A DNA stretch of 64,000 nucleotides from Lachnospiraceae bacterium (GTDB lineage Bacteria; Bacillota; Clostridia; Lachnospirales; Lachnospiraceae). The notes beneath the pieces are model-generated. The model saw nothing but the letters and a program-made list of their open reading frames with translations, had not been told where the DNA came from and made no database searches. The position numbers and the translations under genes are program-made. The DNA is taken from contig QXWO01000005.1 in assembly GCA_009911035.1 (NCBI GenBank), forward strand, positions 62,001-126,000. The letters run 5' to 3'. Shown here piece after piece: positions 1-9,191 of this stretch; position 1 is the stretch's first letter; each line of letters opens with the position of its first letter.

Positions 1-787
1 GCAGCAGATTGCCGTGTACCGTAGGTGTTGCCAGTATGCCCTTGCCTAAAATGGTGGGAAGCTGGAATAAAGTATGGCTGGTCAGATTGCCTGCCTTTTT
101 GTCATAGAGAAGATACTCCCCTTTTCTGGGAGTGATCTTCATTTTGATACGGCTGACCATATTGTGGATTTCATCTGCATGGACGCCTGCCCCATTGATT
201 ACCATCCTTGTCTCATAATCTGCCTTCGCGGTATGGATCAGATAGCCATACTCCTGTTTTTCAATTCCTGAAACCTTTGTGCCAAACCGGAATTCTACCC
301 CGTTTACGGCAGCGTTTTCCGCCAGTGCGATGGTAAGGCCAAAGGGGCATACAATTGCTCCCGAAGGGGCATAAAGGGCGGCAACAGCTTCTTCGCCCAC
401 ATCCGGCTCCTTTTCAAGGAGCTGCTCCCTGTTTAAGATGCAAAGCCCCTCTACTCCGTTTGCTTCTCCACGCCTCTTTAATTCTTCCAGTTTCTCCCTG
501 TCTTTTTCATCAAAGCACAGAACCAGCGAGCCATTCCGTTTATAGGGAAAGTCAAGTTCTCTGGAAAGCACCTCCATTTTCCGGCTTCCTTCCACATTCA
601 GTTTTGCCTTAAGGCTCCCCGGACTGGCATCATATCCGGCATGGACAATGCCGCTGTTGGCCTTGGAGGTTCCCTCGCACACATCCAGCGCTTTTTCCAA
701 AACCACTGCCTTTACCTCATAGCGGGATAGTTCCCTGGCAACGGCGCATCCACTCACACCGGCCCCTATAATCACTACGTCATACAT
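1..787 (-). CDS. NAD(P)/FAD-dependent oxidoreductase, GlpA/LhgO-like (partial)
   Basis: The reading frame is open from an ATG at 787 to the window edge, about 262 residues, so the C-terminus is missing. The N-terminus reads MYDVVIIGAGVSGCAVAREL, a dinucleotide-binding GxGxxG motif, followed about 20 residues later by an acidic residue (VVLEK) that would bind the FAD ribose, and by a SKANSGIVHAGYD segment. That segment and the later RKGEYLLYDK are typical of the DAO family branch that holds glycerol-3-phosphate dehydrogenase GlpA and L-2-hydroxyglutarate oxidase. Many clostridial members carry a C-terminal BFD-type Cys domain, which would lie outside the window. An AAAGGAT ribosome site precedes the ATG. 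It lies downstream of map on the same strand. The substrate cannot be told from this part. Confidence 0.85.
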   Translation of the reverse strand, partial: MYDVVIIGAGVSGCAVARELSRYEVKAVVLEKALDVCEGTSKANSGIVHAGYDASPGSLKAKLNVEGSRKMEVLSRELDFPYKRNGSLVLCFDEKDREKLEELKRRGEANGVEGLCILNREQLLEKEPDVGEEAVAALYAPSGAIVCPFGLTIALAENAAVNGVEFRFGTKVSGIEKQEYGYLIHTAKADYETRMVINGAGVHADEIHNMVSRIKMKITPRKGEYLLYDKKAGNLTSHTLFQLPTILGKGILATPTVHGNLL

Positions 788-849
788 GGGGATATCCTTT
801 CTGTTCCGCATTTTATCTCATCTACTGCTTTTACTTCATCTGTCTATTT

Positions 850-1722
850 CTACCAGGTCAGGACTTCATACCCTCTCTCCGTCACCGCTACAGTGATTTC
901 CCACTGGGCCGAAGGTTTGCCGTCCTCCGTATAGACCGTCCACCCGTCATCATCATCTATATAAATTTCGCTGGTTCCCATATTGACCATTGGTTCTATG
1001 GTAAAGACCATACCGGGAACCATAAGCATCTCTGTTCCCGCTTTGGTCACATAGCTTACAAAAGGTTCCTCATGGAATTCCAGGCCTATACCATGGCCCC
1101 CTATATCAACGACCACACTATATCCGTTTGCCTTCGCGTGGTCGTTGACTGCCTGTGCCATATCCCCCAGAAAATTCCAGGGCTTCACCATGGCAAGGCC
1201 TTTTTCCACACACTCTTTTGTCACCTGCACCAGCTTTTTCTTCTCTGCACTAACCTCCCCAATACAGTACATTCTGGAGGAATCTGAAAAATATCCTTTA
1301 TAAATTGTGGAGGCATCCACATTGATAATATCCCCTTCTTTTAAAATAATATCCCTGGAGGGGATCCCATGACAGACCACTTCATTGATGGAAGTGCATA
1401 CGCTTTTGGGAAACCCCTCATAGTTTAAGGGGGCCGGGATCCCTCCCATCTGCACAGTCAAATCATGAGCCAGCTCGTCGATCTCCCCGGTACTGACACC
1501 GGGTCTCATTATTTTTTCTATGGCATCCAGCACCGCAATGTTTATGGCGCTGCTCTCCTTAATACCCTGAATCTGTTCCTTTGTCTTTAAAATATCCCTG
1601 CCCGGTATTATATGCCCCTGCAGTTCATAATGATGAATCTTTTCATCCAGCGCCATATGGCATGATTTATACTTTTTCCCGCTGCCGCACCAGCAGAGAT
1701 CATTTCTGTTTATCTTTTCCAT
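850..1722 (-). CDS. map: Type I methionine aminopeptidase with N-terminal SEC-C zinc motif
   Basis: This metalloprotease removes the initiator methionine from new proteins in the cytosol. Residues 4-22 form a SEC-C motif (NDLCWCGSGKKYKSCH), a small zinc finger also found on SecA, thought to bring the enzyme to the ribosome. The catalytic part follows, with VCHGIPS, the metal ligands in DIINVD and the downstream DSSRMY segment, HGIGLEFHEEP and the FTIEPM glutamate. About 290 residues is usual for SEC-C type MetAP. The ATG at 1722 overlaps the rpe stop as TGATG, so the two are translationally coupled; a GTG one codon upstream (1725) is the other possible start. Confidence 0.96.
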   Translation of the reverse strand: MEKINRNDLCWCGSGKKYKSCHMALDEKIHHYELQGHIIPGRDILKTKEQIQGIKESSAINIAVLDAIEKIMRPGVSTGEIDELAHDLTVQMGGIPAPLNYEGFPKSVCTSINEVVCHGIPSRDIILKEGDIINVDASTIYKGYFSDSSRMYCIGEVSAEKKKLVQVTKECVEKGLAMVKPWNFLGDMAQAVNDHAKANGYSVVVDIGGHGIGLEFHEEPFVSYVTKAGTEMLMVPGMVFTIEPMVNMGTSEIYIDDDDGWTVYTEDGKPSAQWEITVAVTERGYEVLTW

Positions 1723-2390
1723 CACTTATCTTCTTTTTCACCAAAAGCCTTCATAAACTGGGAAATATTATCGCTTATGCTCCGCTTTTTAAATACAGCA
1801 GAGCCAGCCACGCAGATATCTGCCCCGGCTCCAATCACTTCCCTGACATTTTTCTTCCCCACGCCTCCGTCAACCTCTATTTTGACAGGGTAGCCCTTCT
1901 CATCAATGTAGTCCCGGAGCTGCCGGATGCGGCCATAGGCTTCCGGCATAAAAGGCTGCCCTCCAAATCCTGGTTCCACACTCATCACCAAAACCATTTC
2001 AATTTCAGAAAGATAAGGATATACCATTTCTATAGAGGTACCCGGCTTAACGGAAACTGCCGCCCTGCCGCCGGCTGCGTGAATCTGCTCTATGACTTTC
2101 CCCGGTTCCTCCACCGCTTCCAGATGGAATGTGATGCCGTCAGCACCACATTCCATGAATTCTTTAATGTATCTTTCGGGATTGATAATCATCAGATGCA
2201 CATCAAAAAACTGGCTGCTGGTTTCCCTGATAGATTTGATCAAAGGCATTCCAAACGAAATACTGGGGACAAAAATACCGTCCATCACATCAATATGAAG
2301 ATACTCTGCACCTGCTTCCTCCGTTTCCTTAATCTGTTTTCCCAATATGTTAAAATCCGCTGCAAGAAGAGACGGCGCTAAAATATACAT
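1722..2390 (-). CDS. rpe: Ribulose-phosphate 3-epimerase
   Basis: Interconverts ribulose-5-phosphate and xylulose-5-phosphate in the pentose phosphate pathway. The 222-residue protein is a single TIM barrel of the normal length. Visible family motifs are LAPSLLAADF at the N-terminus, HIDVMDGIFVPSISFG (metal ligands His and Asp), DVHLMI, VMSVEPGFGGQPF, and EVDGGVG followed by AGSAVF for phosphate binding. It follows the transketolase genes by 18 bases and overlaps map, so the non-oxidative pentose phosphate steps are co-transcribed. The C-terminus (EKEDK) is charged and unremarkable. Confidence 0.97.
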   Translation of the reverse strand: MYILAPSLLAADFNILGKQIKETEEAGAEYLHIDVMDGIFVPSISFGMPLIKSIRETSSQFFDVHLMIINPERYIKEFMECGADGITFHLEAVEEPGKVIEQIHAAGGRAAVSVKPGTSIEMVYPYLSEIEMVLVMSVEPGFGGQPFMPEAYGRIRQLRDYIDEKGYPVKIEVDGGVGKKNVREVIGAGADICVAGSAVFKKRSISDNISQFMKAFGEKEDK

Positions 2391-2408
2391 AGTGTGTTCT
2401 CCATGATC

Positions 2409-3356
2409 TTATTTCAGAAAATCTTTAATCTGTTCGTAAATTCCCTTACCATCCAGTTTATATTTCTCAACCAGCGCTGCCGCTGAACCAGACTCTCCAA
2501 ATACATCCTGCATGCCTATCTTCATAACAGGAACCGGATAGGATTTGCACAGGGCATCACAGACTGCACTGCCAAGACCACCTATGACGGAATGTTCCTC
2601 AGCGGTTACCACTTTCCCTGTTTTTCTGGCGGAAGCTATTATGATTTGCTCATCAAGGGGTTTGATAGTACAGATGTTGATCACTTCCGCACTTATCCCT
2701 TCTTCCTCCAGCAGGGCTGCCGCTTCAAGGGCACTTCCCACACAAATGCCTGTAGCCGCAATGGTGAGGTCTTTTCCTTCCTTTACAATAGTTCCTTTGC
2801 CGATTTCAAACTGATAGTCCGGCCTGTCATTAATAACCGGACAGGCTGCCCGTCCGAAACGCATATACACGGGGCCTTCATAAGCCGCAGCAGCCTTGAC
2901 TGCCGCCTTTGCCTCAATATCATCTGCGGGGCACATAACTACCATACCCGGTATTGTCCGCATCAGGGCAATATCTTCATTACACTGATGGGAAGCACCG
3001 TCCTCGCCTACGGTAATGCCCGCATGGGTCGCACCTATCTTTACATTTAAATGGGGATATCCCACAGAATTTCTTACCTGCTCAAAGGCCCTGCCTGCCG
3101 CAAACATGGCGAAGCTGCTGACAAAAGGTATCTTTCCTGCTGTGGCAAGTCCTGCTGCCACGCCCACCATATTGCTTTCCGCAATACCGCAGTCGATATG
3201 TCTGTCGGGATATGCCTTTTTAAATACACCTGTTTTGGTAGCTGCCGCCAGGTCCGCATCCAGAACTACCACATTAGGATTCTCTGCCCCCAGCTCCAGC
3301 AGGGCATTGCCATAGCTTTCTCTGGTCGCAATCTTCTTAACTGTATTCTCTGCCAT
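2409..3356 (-). CDS. Transketolase, C-terminal subunit
   Basis: This is the pyrimidine-binding and C-terminal half of transketolase, 315 residues, which joins the N-terminal half encoded just upstream to make the active thiamine diphosphate enzyme. The sequence shows VVLDADLAAATKTGVF, the IDCGIAESNMVGVAAGLA segment holding the TPP-activating glutamate, and a C-terminal domain with ICTIKPLDEQ and TAEEHSVIGGLG. Its start codon touches the stop of the N-terminal subunit gene (taATGg) and GGAGG lies 8 bases before it, so the two are made in equal amounts. Split transketolases are common in Clostridia and archaea. A 1-deoxyxylulose-5-phosphate synthase is less likely because the two halves are separate. 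Confidence 0.95.
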   Translation of the reverse strand: MAENTVKKIATRESYGNALLELGAENPNVVVLDADLAAATKTGVFKKAYPDRHIDCGIAESNMVGVAAGLATAGKIPFVSSFAMFAAGRAFEQVRNSVGYPHLNVKIGATHAGITVGEDGASHQCNEDIALMRTIPGMVVMCPADDIEAKAAVKAAAAYEGPVYMRFGRAACPVINDRPDYQFEIGKGTIVKEGKDLTIAATGICVGSALEAAALLEEEGISAEVINICTIKPLDEQIIIASARKTGKVVTAEEHSVIGGLGSAVCDALCKSYPVPVMKIGMQDVFGESGSAAALVEKYKLDGKGIYEQIKDFLK

Positions 3357-4198
3357 TATGCTTCCTCCTTTAAAAGCTCTTCGCCTATTTTCTCAAGGTC
3401 TGCCATTGCCGTCTCAAACTGCTCGTCATTAGGCGCTTTACCATGCCAGTCAACACTGCCCTCCATGAAAGATACGCCTTTTCCTTTCAGGCTGTGGGCA
3501 ATAATGGCTGTGGGCATTCCTTTGGTCTTTCGCGCCTGTTCAAAAGCGGCGCGGATTGCATCAAAGTCATGGGCATCTATATTAATTACATGGAAATTAA
3601 AAGCCTTAAACTTCTCATCAATAGGATAGGGGGAGCAGACCTCCGCAACAGGACCGTCAATCTGTAAACCATTATTATCCACGATCACAACAAGATTATC
3701 CAGCTTGCGGTGCCCTGCAAACATGGATGCCTCCCATACCTGCCCTTCTTCCAGTTCTCCGTCTCCAAGCAGCGTGTACACGCGGTAATCCTTTTTGTCC
3801 ATTTTACCTGCCAGCGCCATGCCCACTGCTGCGGAAATCCCCTGTCCTAGTGACCCGCTGGACATATCCACTCCCGGAACATGCTGCATACAGGGATGTC
3901 CCTGAAGGTAAGAGCCAAGTTTACGCAGCGTCACTAAATCCTCTACCGGGAAAAATCCTCTGTGTGCTAACACAGAATACAAACCGGGAGCTGTATGTCC
4001 TTTGGAGAGAACGAATCTGTCCCTGTCTTCCATCTTGGGATTTTCAGGATTTATATTCATTTCTTCAAAATAAAGATAGGTATAGATGTCAGCCGCAGAC
4101 AGAGAACCGCCCGGATGACCTGCTTTTGCACTATGGACTGCCGTTATGATACTTTTACGCACTTCATTGGCAGTTTTCTTAAGTTCCAGATTGTTCAT
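3356..4198 (-). CDS. Transketolase, N-terminal subunit
   Basis: The diphosphate-binding half of transketolase, about 280 residues. Family signatures are SAKAGHPGGSLSAADIY, DRFVLSKGHTAPGLYS, the TPP-binding GDGELEEGQVWEA followed by NLVVIVDNNGLQIDG, and a C-terminal HSLKGKGVSF. The ATG at 4198 has GGAGG six bases upstream; a start four codons earlier is possible but has no ribosome site. It is the first gene of the minus-strand operon that continues through the C-terminal subunit, rpe and map. The enzyme moves two-carbon units between sugar phosphates and would process pentose phosphates from xylose or ribose released elsewhere in this window. Confidence 0.95.
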   Translation of the reverse strand: MNNLELKKTANEVRKSIITAVHSAKAGHPGGSLSAADIYTYLYFEEMNINPENPKMEDRDRFVLSKGHTAPGLYSVLAHRGFFPVEDLVTLRKLGSYLQGHPCMQHVPGVDMSSGSLGQGISAAVGMALAGKMDKKDYRVYTLLGDGELEEGQVWEASMFAGHRKLDNLVVIVDNNGLQIDGPVAEVCSPYPIDEKFKAFNFHVINIDAHDFDAIRAAFEQARKTKGMPTAIIAHSLKGKGVSFMEGSVDWHGKAPNDEQFETAMADLEKIGEELLKEEA

Positions 4199-4268
4199 GA
4201 TAACCTCCATTCCCTCAATTAAATTATTTTCGTATCTATCTATGTTCCTTCTTTCTGAACTGTGTAAT

Positions 4269-4297
4269 ATTTTATCATATTTGGCTCATATAATCAA
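4269..4297 (-). promoter_or_regulatory. Sigma-A type promoter of the transketolase operon
   Basis: On the minus strand TTGATT (4292-4297) and TAAAAT (4269-4274) are separated by 17 bases, about 70 bases upstream of the transketolase N-subunit start. The divergent DUF885 gene starts only 27 bases away on the other side, so the regulatory space is shared. Called from match to consensus only. Confidence 0.6.
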
Positions 4298-4323
4298 ACG
4301 AATAGTCTCGCGAGGTTACAACT

Positions 4324-6147
4324 TTGTCACTCAGAATCAAAATAACCCGAAAGCTTCAAGTCCTGTGCCTTACCATTCCCCTGCTGGCTGCTGTGTCTGC
4401 CCTTGTACTATACGCATTCTTTGGCGACCGCCTGCGGTTTGACGCACTGGAAAAGGACCTTTTTTATTCTGAACTTTCCGGGAATTCTTTAAGTCTGCAT
4501 TATACGCTGGCTTATCCTGAAAACTACGGTTTTCCAGATAATGCCATTCTTCCCTTCTATGAAAAAAGTGAGGATAATGGTGAATCGGAATTAAGAGACA
4601 CCCTAAGCCGGCTGGCACAGATATCCCCCGGCCGTCTGAGTGAAAATGACGCTTACGCCTATGAACTTCTGGAGCGTAGTCTGACCCTGCAGCTTTCCGG
4701 TTCTGCCTTTGACTACTACAGTGAACCACTCTCCCCCTCTTCCGGCATGCAGTCCGGTCTGCCTATTCTTCTGGCAGATTATGCCTTCCGTTCCCCAGAA
4801 GATGTGGAAGATTACCTCCATATTCTGGACCAGACGGATACCTATTTTGAAGGTTTGATCCAGTATGAAAAGGAAAAAGCCGATGCCGGGCTCTTTATGT
4901 CTGATGATGCCGCCGGCAAAATCATAGAGCAGTGTGAATCTATCATGGATAAAGAATCGCTCGAAAATGGCACTCATTTTCTCCACACCACATTTGAAGA
5001 ACGGCTGACCGAAATGGAAAAAGAAGGACTTATTACACCGGAACAGAAAGACCAGTGGATCTCCGAAAACGACAGGCTCCTGACGACAGTTCTGTATCCA
5101 GCCTATATGTCAGTAGCGGATGCCTTTACCACCTTACAGGGACGGGGCGTCAACAGCATGGGGCTCTGCCATTTCCCTGAGGGACGGGCATATTATGAAT
5201 ACCTGCTGGCTTCCACCACAGGTTCTTCCCGGTCTATTTCCGAGATCAAGAATATGTTCTGGCAGGACTTCCAGCAGAACTTTTCCGATTTGGCCGCTCT
5301 GCTGCAGAGTCACCCGGAGCTTGCCGCCATTCCCTTAAATACCTCTACAAATTTTCCCTATAGCAGTCCGAAGGAGATGCTTATGGATCTTCAGGAGCAA
5401 ATGGCCCCTGATTTTCCAGCATTTCCGCAGGCCGAGAGCAATTTCTCCCCCTCCTGCACGGTCAAAAGGGTGTCTAAATCTATGGAAAATTATTCCAGTC
5501 CCGCCTACTATCTGACACCGCCTATAGACGATATGCGCACAAATATCATTTACATCAACCACAAAAACAGCCCCGATGCCCTGACCCTTTACACCACACT
5601 GGCCCATGAAGGCTATCCCGGCCATCTGTACCAGACCGTGTACAGCCAGCTCCATATGAATAACGAGAAAGCCTCAGACATACGGTACCTCCTGCATTAT
5701 GGAGGATATGTAGAAGGCTGGGCCCTCTATGCGGAGAACATGTCCTACTACTACGCCCAAAAACTTATTCAGGATGCCAATCCTGCAGAAGCCCTCTGGT
5801 ATGAGGCATGCCGCCTGAACAGGAACTTACAGCTCTGCCTCTATTCCCTTATTGACATTGCCATTCATTATGAAGGCGCCACTCCCGCCCAGGTGCAGAA
5901 AATCCTCCAGAAAATGGGCATTACCAGCAAAGAAAGTGCTACTGCCATCTATCAGTATATTGTGGAGGAACCTGCCAATTACCCCAAATACTATCTGGGA
6001 TTTCTGGAATTCTGCGCCCTGAAAGACAGAGCCCGGGAATTCTGGGGAAAAGAATTCAGTCTGCAGCGCTTTCACCGCTTCGTCCTGGAGACAGGACCTT
6101 CTGATTTCCAAGGGCTTCAAACCCGCCTTACAGCCGGCGCAGACTGA
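4324..6147 (+). CDS. DUF885 family membrane-anchored protein, probable metallopeptidase
   Basis: A 607-residue protein with an N-terminal hydrophobic segment (about residues 12-32), so it is probably exported and held to the membrane. The rest is a DUF885 domain, a mostly helical family related to M32-like zinc carboxypeptidases. The diagnostic HEGYPGH motif begins at residue 428 and is followed about 35 residues later by GGYVEGWALYAE, the other metal-ligand segment. The start used is TTG at 4324, with GAGG upstream; no ATG exists near the start of the homologous part, so the exact N-terminus is uncertain. It stands alone on the plus strand, divergent from the transketolase operon and convergent with the endonuclease gene. 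Confidence 0.88.
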   Translation: MSLRIKITRKLQVLCLTIPLLAAVSALVLYAFFGDRLRFDALEKDLFYSELSGNSLSLHYTLAYPENYGFPDNAILPFYEKSEDNGESELRDTLSRLAQISPGRLSENDAYAYELLERSLTLQLSGSAFDYYSEPLSPSSGMQSGLPILLADYAFRSPEDVEDYLHILDQTDTYFEGLIQYEKEKADAGLFMSDDAAGKIIEQCESIMDKESLENGTHFLHTTFEERLTEMEKEGLITPEQKDQWISENDRLLTTVLYPAYMSVADAFTTLQGRGVNSMGLCHFPEGRAYYEYLLASTTGSSRSISEIKNMFWQDFQQNFSDLAALLQSHPELAAIPLNTSTNFPYSSPKEMLMDLQEQMAPDFPAFPQAESNFSPSCTVKRVSKSMENYSSPAYYLTPPIDDMRTNIIYINHKNSPDALTLYTTLAHEGYPGHLYQTVYSQLHMNNEKASDIRYLLHYGGYVEGWALYAENMSYYYAQKLIQDANPAEALWYEACRLNRNLQLCLYSLIDIAIHYEGATPAQVQKILQKMGITSKESATAIYQYIVEEPANYPKYYLGFLEFCALKDRAREFWGKEFSLQRFHRFVLETGPSDFQGLQTRLTAGAD

Positions 6148-6161
6148 AAACAGTCTGCCCG

Positions 6162-6623
6162 TCACTGATCCATCATGCTCTCCAGACAGCCGCCGTCCCA
6201 AAGCAGAATCTTCAGCTTTTCAGCGGCCTTGACCGCAGGCGAGGTGAAATACTGGTTGGTCATCACCGCCCCTACCATCCGGTCATAGTAATCCCTGCCT
6301 GCGTAAACCTCCTGTACAGCCCCGACTCCCACCGGACCGGTATAACATTTACACTGGACAGCATAAGTCACCCCTTCCTTCTGTGCCAGAATATCCGCCC
6401 CGTAATCCCCGCTTCCTTTTGTCACTTCTACTTCCGTAAACCCGTTTCTCTTAAGCAGGTCAGCACAGAAATATTCAAATTCATGGCCCTCCATATCCTC
6501 AAACATATCTTCCGCCCAGTTTCTCCTGCGGAAAAATAACCAGATAAATACGGCTGTCACAAACAGGACAGCCGCCGCTACTGCAATAAGTTCCGTTGAA
6601 GGTGTAATTTTCATTTCCATCAT
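6162..6623 (-). CDS. Membrane-anchored Mrr-like restriction endonuclease domain protein
   Basis: A 153-residue protein with one N-terminal membrane segment (about residues 11-31, ending in FFRRRN) followed by a small Mrr_cat-type nuclease domain. The PD-(D/E)XK core is visible as GDYGADILA for the catalytic aspartate and the VQCKCY segment for the QxK motif. Family members cleave DNA, often methylated, but many orphan membrane-attached forms have unknown roles. There is no methyltransferase or helicase subunit nearby, so it is not a classical restriction system. It ends 14 bases from the DUF885 gene, tail to tail. A role in DNA repair or defence is only an inference. Confidence 0.85.
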   Translation of the reverse strand: MMEMKITPSTELIAVAAAVLFVTAVFIWLFFRRRNWAEDMFEDMEGHEFEYFCADLLKRNGFTEVEVTKGSGDYGADILAQKEGVTYAVQCKCYTGPVGVGAVQEVYAGRDYYDRMVGAVMTNQYFTSPAVKAAEKLKILLWDGGCLESMMDQ

Positions 6624-6730
6624 GCCTTTCCTCTTTAGCCGCCTTAAACATTATCTCTTTTGTTAATTATTATACCAGTATTGATGTACCATAAAAAGGA
6701 CTATGTATCACAGAAACCAGATTTTTGCAA

Positions 6731-7258
6731 CTACATCATTCCGGCCAGCACCACGCTTGCCGCTATCCCTGCCAGCGTAGACAGCAGCGCCCCTTTTAAG
6801 GTATACCTGGTCTTCGTAACTTTTGCGGCAATGAAGTAAACGCTCATGGTATAAAAGATAGTTTCCGTACAGCTCATCATAATAGAAGTGATCAGCCCTA
6901 TAAAGGAATCCGTTCCATAGTTTTTAAAGATATCCAGCACCAGTCCCGTTGCCGCCGATGAAGAAAACATTTTGATAAATGCAAGTGGGACCAGCTCCGC
7001 AGGAAAACCTATGGTTTCACTTAAAGGACGCACCAGATCACCCAGCAAATCAAGGAACCCGGAGGCCCGCAGAATGCCCACCGCAGTCATCAGCGCTACC
7101 AGGGTGGGCATAATTCCCACCACTGTTTTTAAGCCCTCTTTTGCCCCCTTTACAAAATCCTCATACACATTGCTTTTATTTGCGATCCCGTACGCGATAA
7201 TGTAGAAAATAATGACTGGAATAATTATGTTGGAAATATTTGCCAGAACTAAAGCCAT
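6731..7258 (-). CDS. spmB: Spore maturation protein SpmB-like membrane protein
   Basis: A 175-residue integral membrane protein with about five hydrophobic segments and a nucleoside-recognition (Gate) domain. VKGAKEGLKTVVGIMPTLVALM and MSCTETIFYTMSVYF are characteristic of SpmB, which in Bacillus affects spore-core dehydration and heat resistance. The start chosen is the ATG at 7258 (MALVLAN), matching the known length of about 178 residues; an upstream ATG at 7321 would add a basic tail with two Cys. SpmA, usually the neighbour, is not seen here. Presence of the gene suggests a spore-forming lineage, though Gate-domain proteins also occur in non-sporulators. Confidence 0.85.
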   Translation of the reverse strand: MALVLANISNIIIPVIIFYIIAYGIANKSNVYEDFVKGAKEGLKTVVGIMPTLVALMTAVGILRASGFLDLLGDLVRPLSETIGFPAELVPLAFIKMFSSSAATGLVLDIFKNYGTDSFIGLITSIMMSCTETIFYTMSVYFIAAKVTKTRYTLKGALLSTLAGIAASVVLAGMM

Positions 7259-7371
7259 ATACTGTATTCCATGTTTTTTACATTTTCTACAATATATGGC
7301 TGACTTGTTTATCCTATTCATTTCCCTGCACATTTTTCAAATACACTGTCAGGCTTTTACCAATTTAATTT

Positions 7372-9171
7372 CTATATGGATTTGGGAAGTTCTACCACCT
7401 GGCTTTGCGCCTGGCCCGTAACCGGATTTCTCTTTTCATAGTCAAAGAGGACGAACCGGGGGCTGTGATGGCGTCTTAACTCCGTTCCCCTGCCGCTGTC
7501 CCATACATCATAATAAAATGCTTCCATATGGGTCATTTTCATCATCTGTCTGGCCCGGTATCCACTGTAATTTCCCAGATAGCGGGGACTTCTTTCTTCC
7601 TTCTGGTAAAAAATACACATTTCATCCCAGTGCCGTGATAAATCGCCGCAAAAGGCAGGACGGCTCTTGGCATTTTCACGCAAGTAATAATCAAACGTAA
7701 GAAGTTCTTTGAGCAGGTCCTTCCTTAAGCCTGTATAGCATATAGCAAACTCCAGAAGCACCTGATACCGGTAACTCCGTGCAGGGCTGCTGGTAAAATA
7801 TCCCTTTTCATCATAATACTCCGCCAGCTTTTCAAACAGGTCAAAAGGACTTGCAAATGCCTGCTGTAAGGCCGGGAGCGTATACATAAACTGGCTGGAA
7901 TTGTAATACAATTCTAACATTTCTTCTATCTGCTTCAGTTTACGGATCTGGTCATAAGAAATCCATTTGGTATAAAGCACCTCATAAGGCGGCTTGTCAT
8001 GATAGACAATACCATACTCCTTTGCTTTCTCCCTGATCACCGTTCCTTTGAGTACCTTAAGAAAACCAAGCTGCAACTGATAGGGCCGCATGACGTACAC
8101 ATCGTTAAAGGATTTCTTAAAACTCTCATACCCCTCAAAAGGAAGACCTGCTATGAGATCTAAATGGATATGTATATTCCCGTAGTCCCGAATAATCCCA
8201 ACTACTCTTCCAATATGGGCGATATCCGTATTGCGGCAGACTGCTTTTAAGGTATCCCAGTTTGTGGTCTGCACGCCGATTTCCAACTGTATCAGGCCAG
8301 GCCGCATGGTTTTAAAAAGAGCAAGTTCTTCTTCTCCAATCAGTTCCCCGGCAACCTCAAAATGGAAATTGGTGACACCATTATCATTTTCTGCAAGATA
8401 GCGCCAGATTTCCATGGCCCTCTCACGCCTGCAGTTAAAAGTCCTGTCAATCAGCTTTACCTGGGGAATCTTCTGGCTTAAGAAAAATTTCAGCTCCCTT
8501 TTGACCGTTTTCACATCCCGGTAACGCATCTGCCTGTCAATGGATGACAGACAATATGCACACTTAAACGGGCACCCTCTGCTGGTTTCGTAATAAAGGA
8601 TCCGGTTATCAAAACTTTGACATTCCATGTTCATGCTGGCATGGGCAAGCAGCCTGTCATAGAAAAAGGGAAGTTCATTCAAATCCGCCAGGTTCCGTTT
8701 CCTGTTCTCCCTCTCTTTCATGACAAGTCCCGGAATATCCCCGAAACTGTGATATTTGCTGCCGATTTCCGGCCTCCCGTTTCCCACATAATAGGCCATT
8801 ACATCTCTAAAGGTTTCTTCCCCTTCTCCCACCATGATTCCCTTCACCATGGGATATTCCCTTAGAATACCGGAGGCTTCAAAAGAAACCTCCGGCCCAC
8901 CCAGCCATATATCCGTCTCCGGCAGCAGTTTAGGCAGCTCCACGATAAGCTCCTGTATCAGCGTCCAATTCCAGATATAACAGGAAAAACCTATTGCATT
9001 GGGATGCCTTTTGTATAAATCATTTAGGATTTCATCCATTTTGTTGTTAATGCTATATTCCGCCAGATCAATGTATGGCTGTAACTTTTCCCCGGCATAA
9101 GCCCGCAGGCTGTAAATGGCCGGATTGGAGTGAATAAATTTGGCATTGATAGCCGTCAGTAAAAATTGCAC
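7372..9171 (-). CDS. B12-binding domain radical SAM protein (DUF4080 type)
   Basis: A 599-residue protein with an N-terminal cobalamin-binding-like domain (to about residue 130, with WLGGPEVSF and VGEGEETF) followed by a radical SAM barrel. The iron-sulfur cysteines are C200, C204 and C207 in SRGCPFKCAYC. The C-terminal 200 residues match the DUF4080 pattern. Family members use S-adenosylmethionine, but their reaction is unknown. It begins 20 bases after galT on the same strand, so it may be part of the galactose transcript, although no functional link is evident. The start ATG at 9171 is followed directly by the conserved MQFLLTAINAKFIHSNPA opening. Confidence 0.9.
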   Translation of the reverse strand: MQFLLTAINAKFIHSNPAIYSLRAYAGEKLQPYIDLAEYSINNKMDEILNDLYKRHPNAIGFSCYIWNWTLIQELIVELPKLLPETDIWLGGPEVSFEASGILREYPMVKGIMVGEGEETFRDVMAYYVGNGRPEIGSKYHSFGDIPGLVMKERENRKRNLADLNELPFFYDRLLAHASMNMECQSFDNRILYYETSRGCPFKCAYCLSSIDRQMRYRDVKTVKRELKFFLSQKIPQVKLIDRTFNCRRERAMEIWRYLAENDNGVTNFHFEVAGELIGEEELALFKTMRPGLIQLEIGVQTTNWDTLKAVCRNTDIAHIGRVVGIIRDYGNIHIHLDLIAGLPFEGYESFKKSFNDVYVMRPYQLQLGFLKVLKGTVIREKAKEYGIVYHDKPPYEVLYTKWISYDQIRKLKQIEEMLELYYNSSQFMYTLPALQQAFASPFDLFEKLAEYYDEKGYFTSSPARSYRYQVLLEFAICYTGLRKDLLKELLTFDYYLRENAKSRPAFCGDLSRHWDEMCIFYQKEERSPRYLGNYSGYRARQMMKMTHMEAFYYDVWDSGRGTELRRHHSPRFVLFDYEKRNPVTGQAQSQVVELPKSI

Positions 9172-9191
9172 GCTATTCCTTTCCTTGTATA

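Noticed and set aside
1581-2381. 266-residue plus-strand open frame opposite rpe and map
   Set aside because: It lies fully antisense to two clear enzymes, has no ribosome site and low-complexity Cys/His/Phe content typical of a shadow frame.
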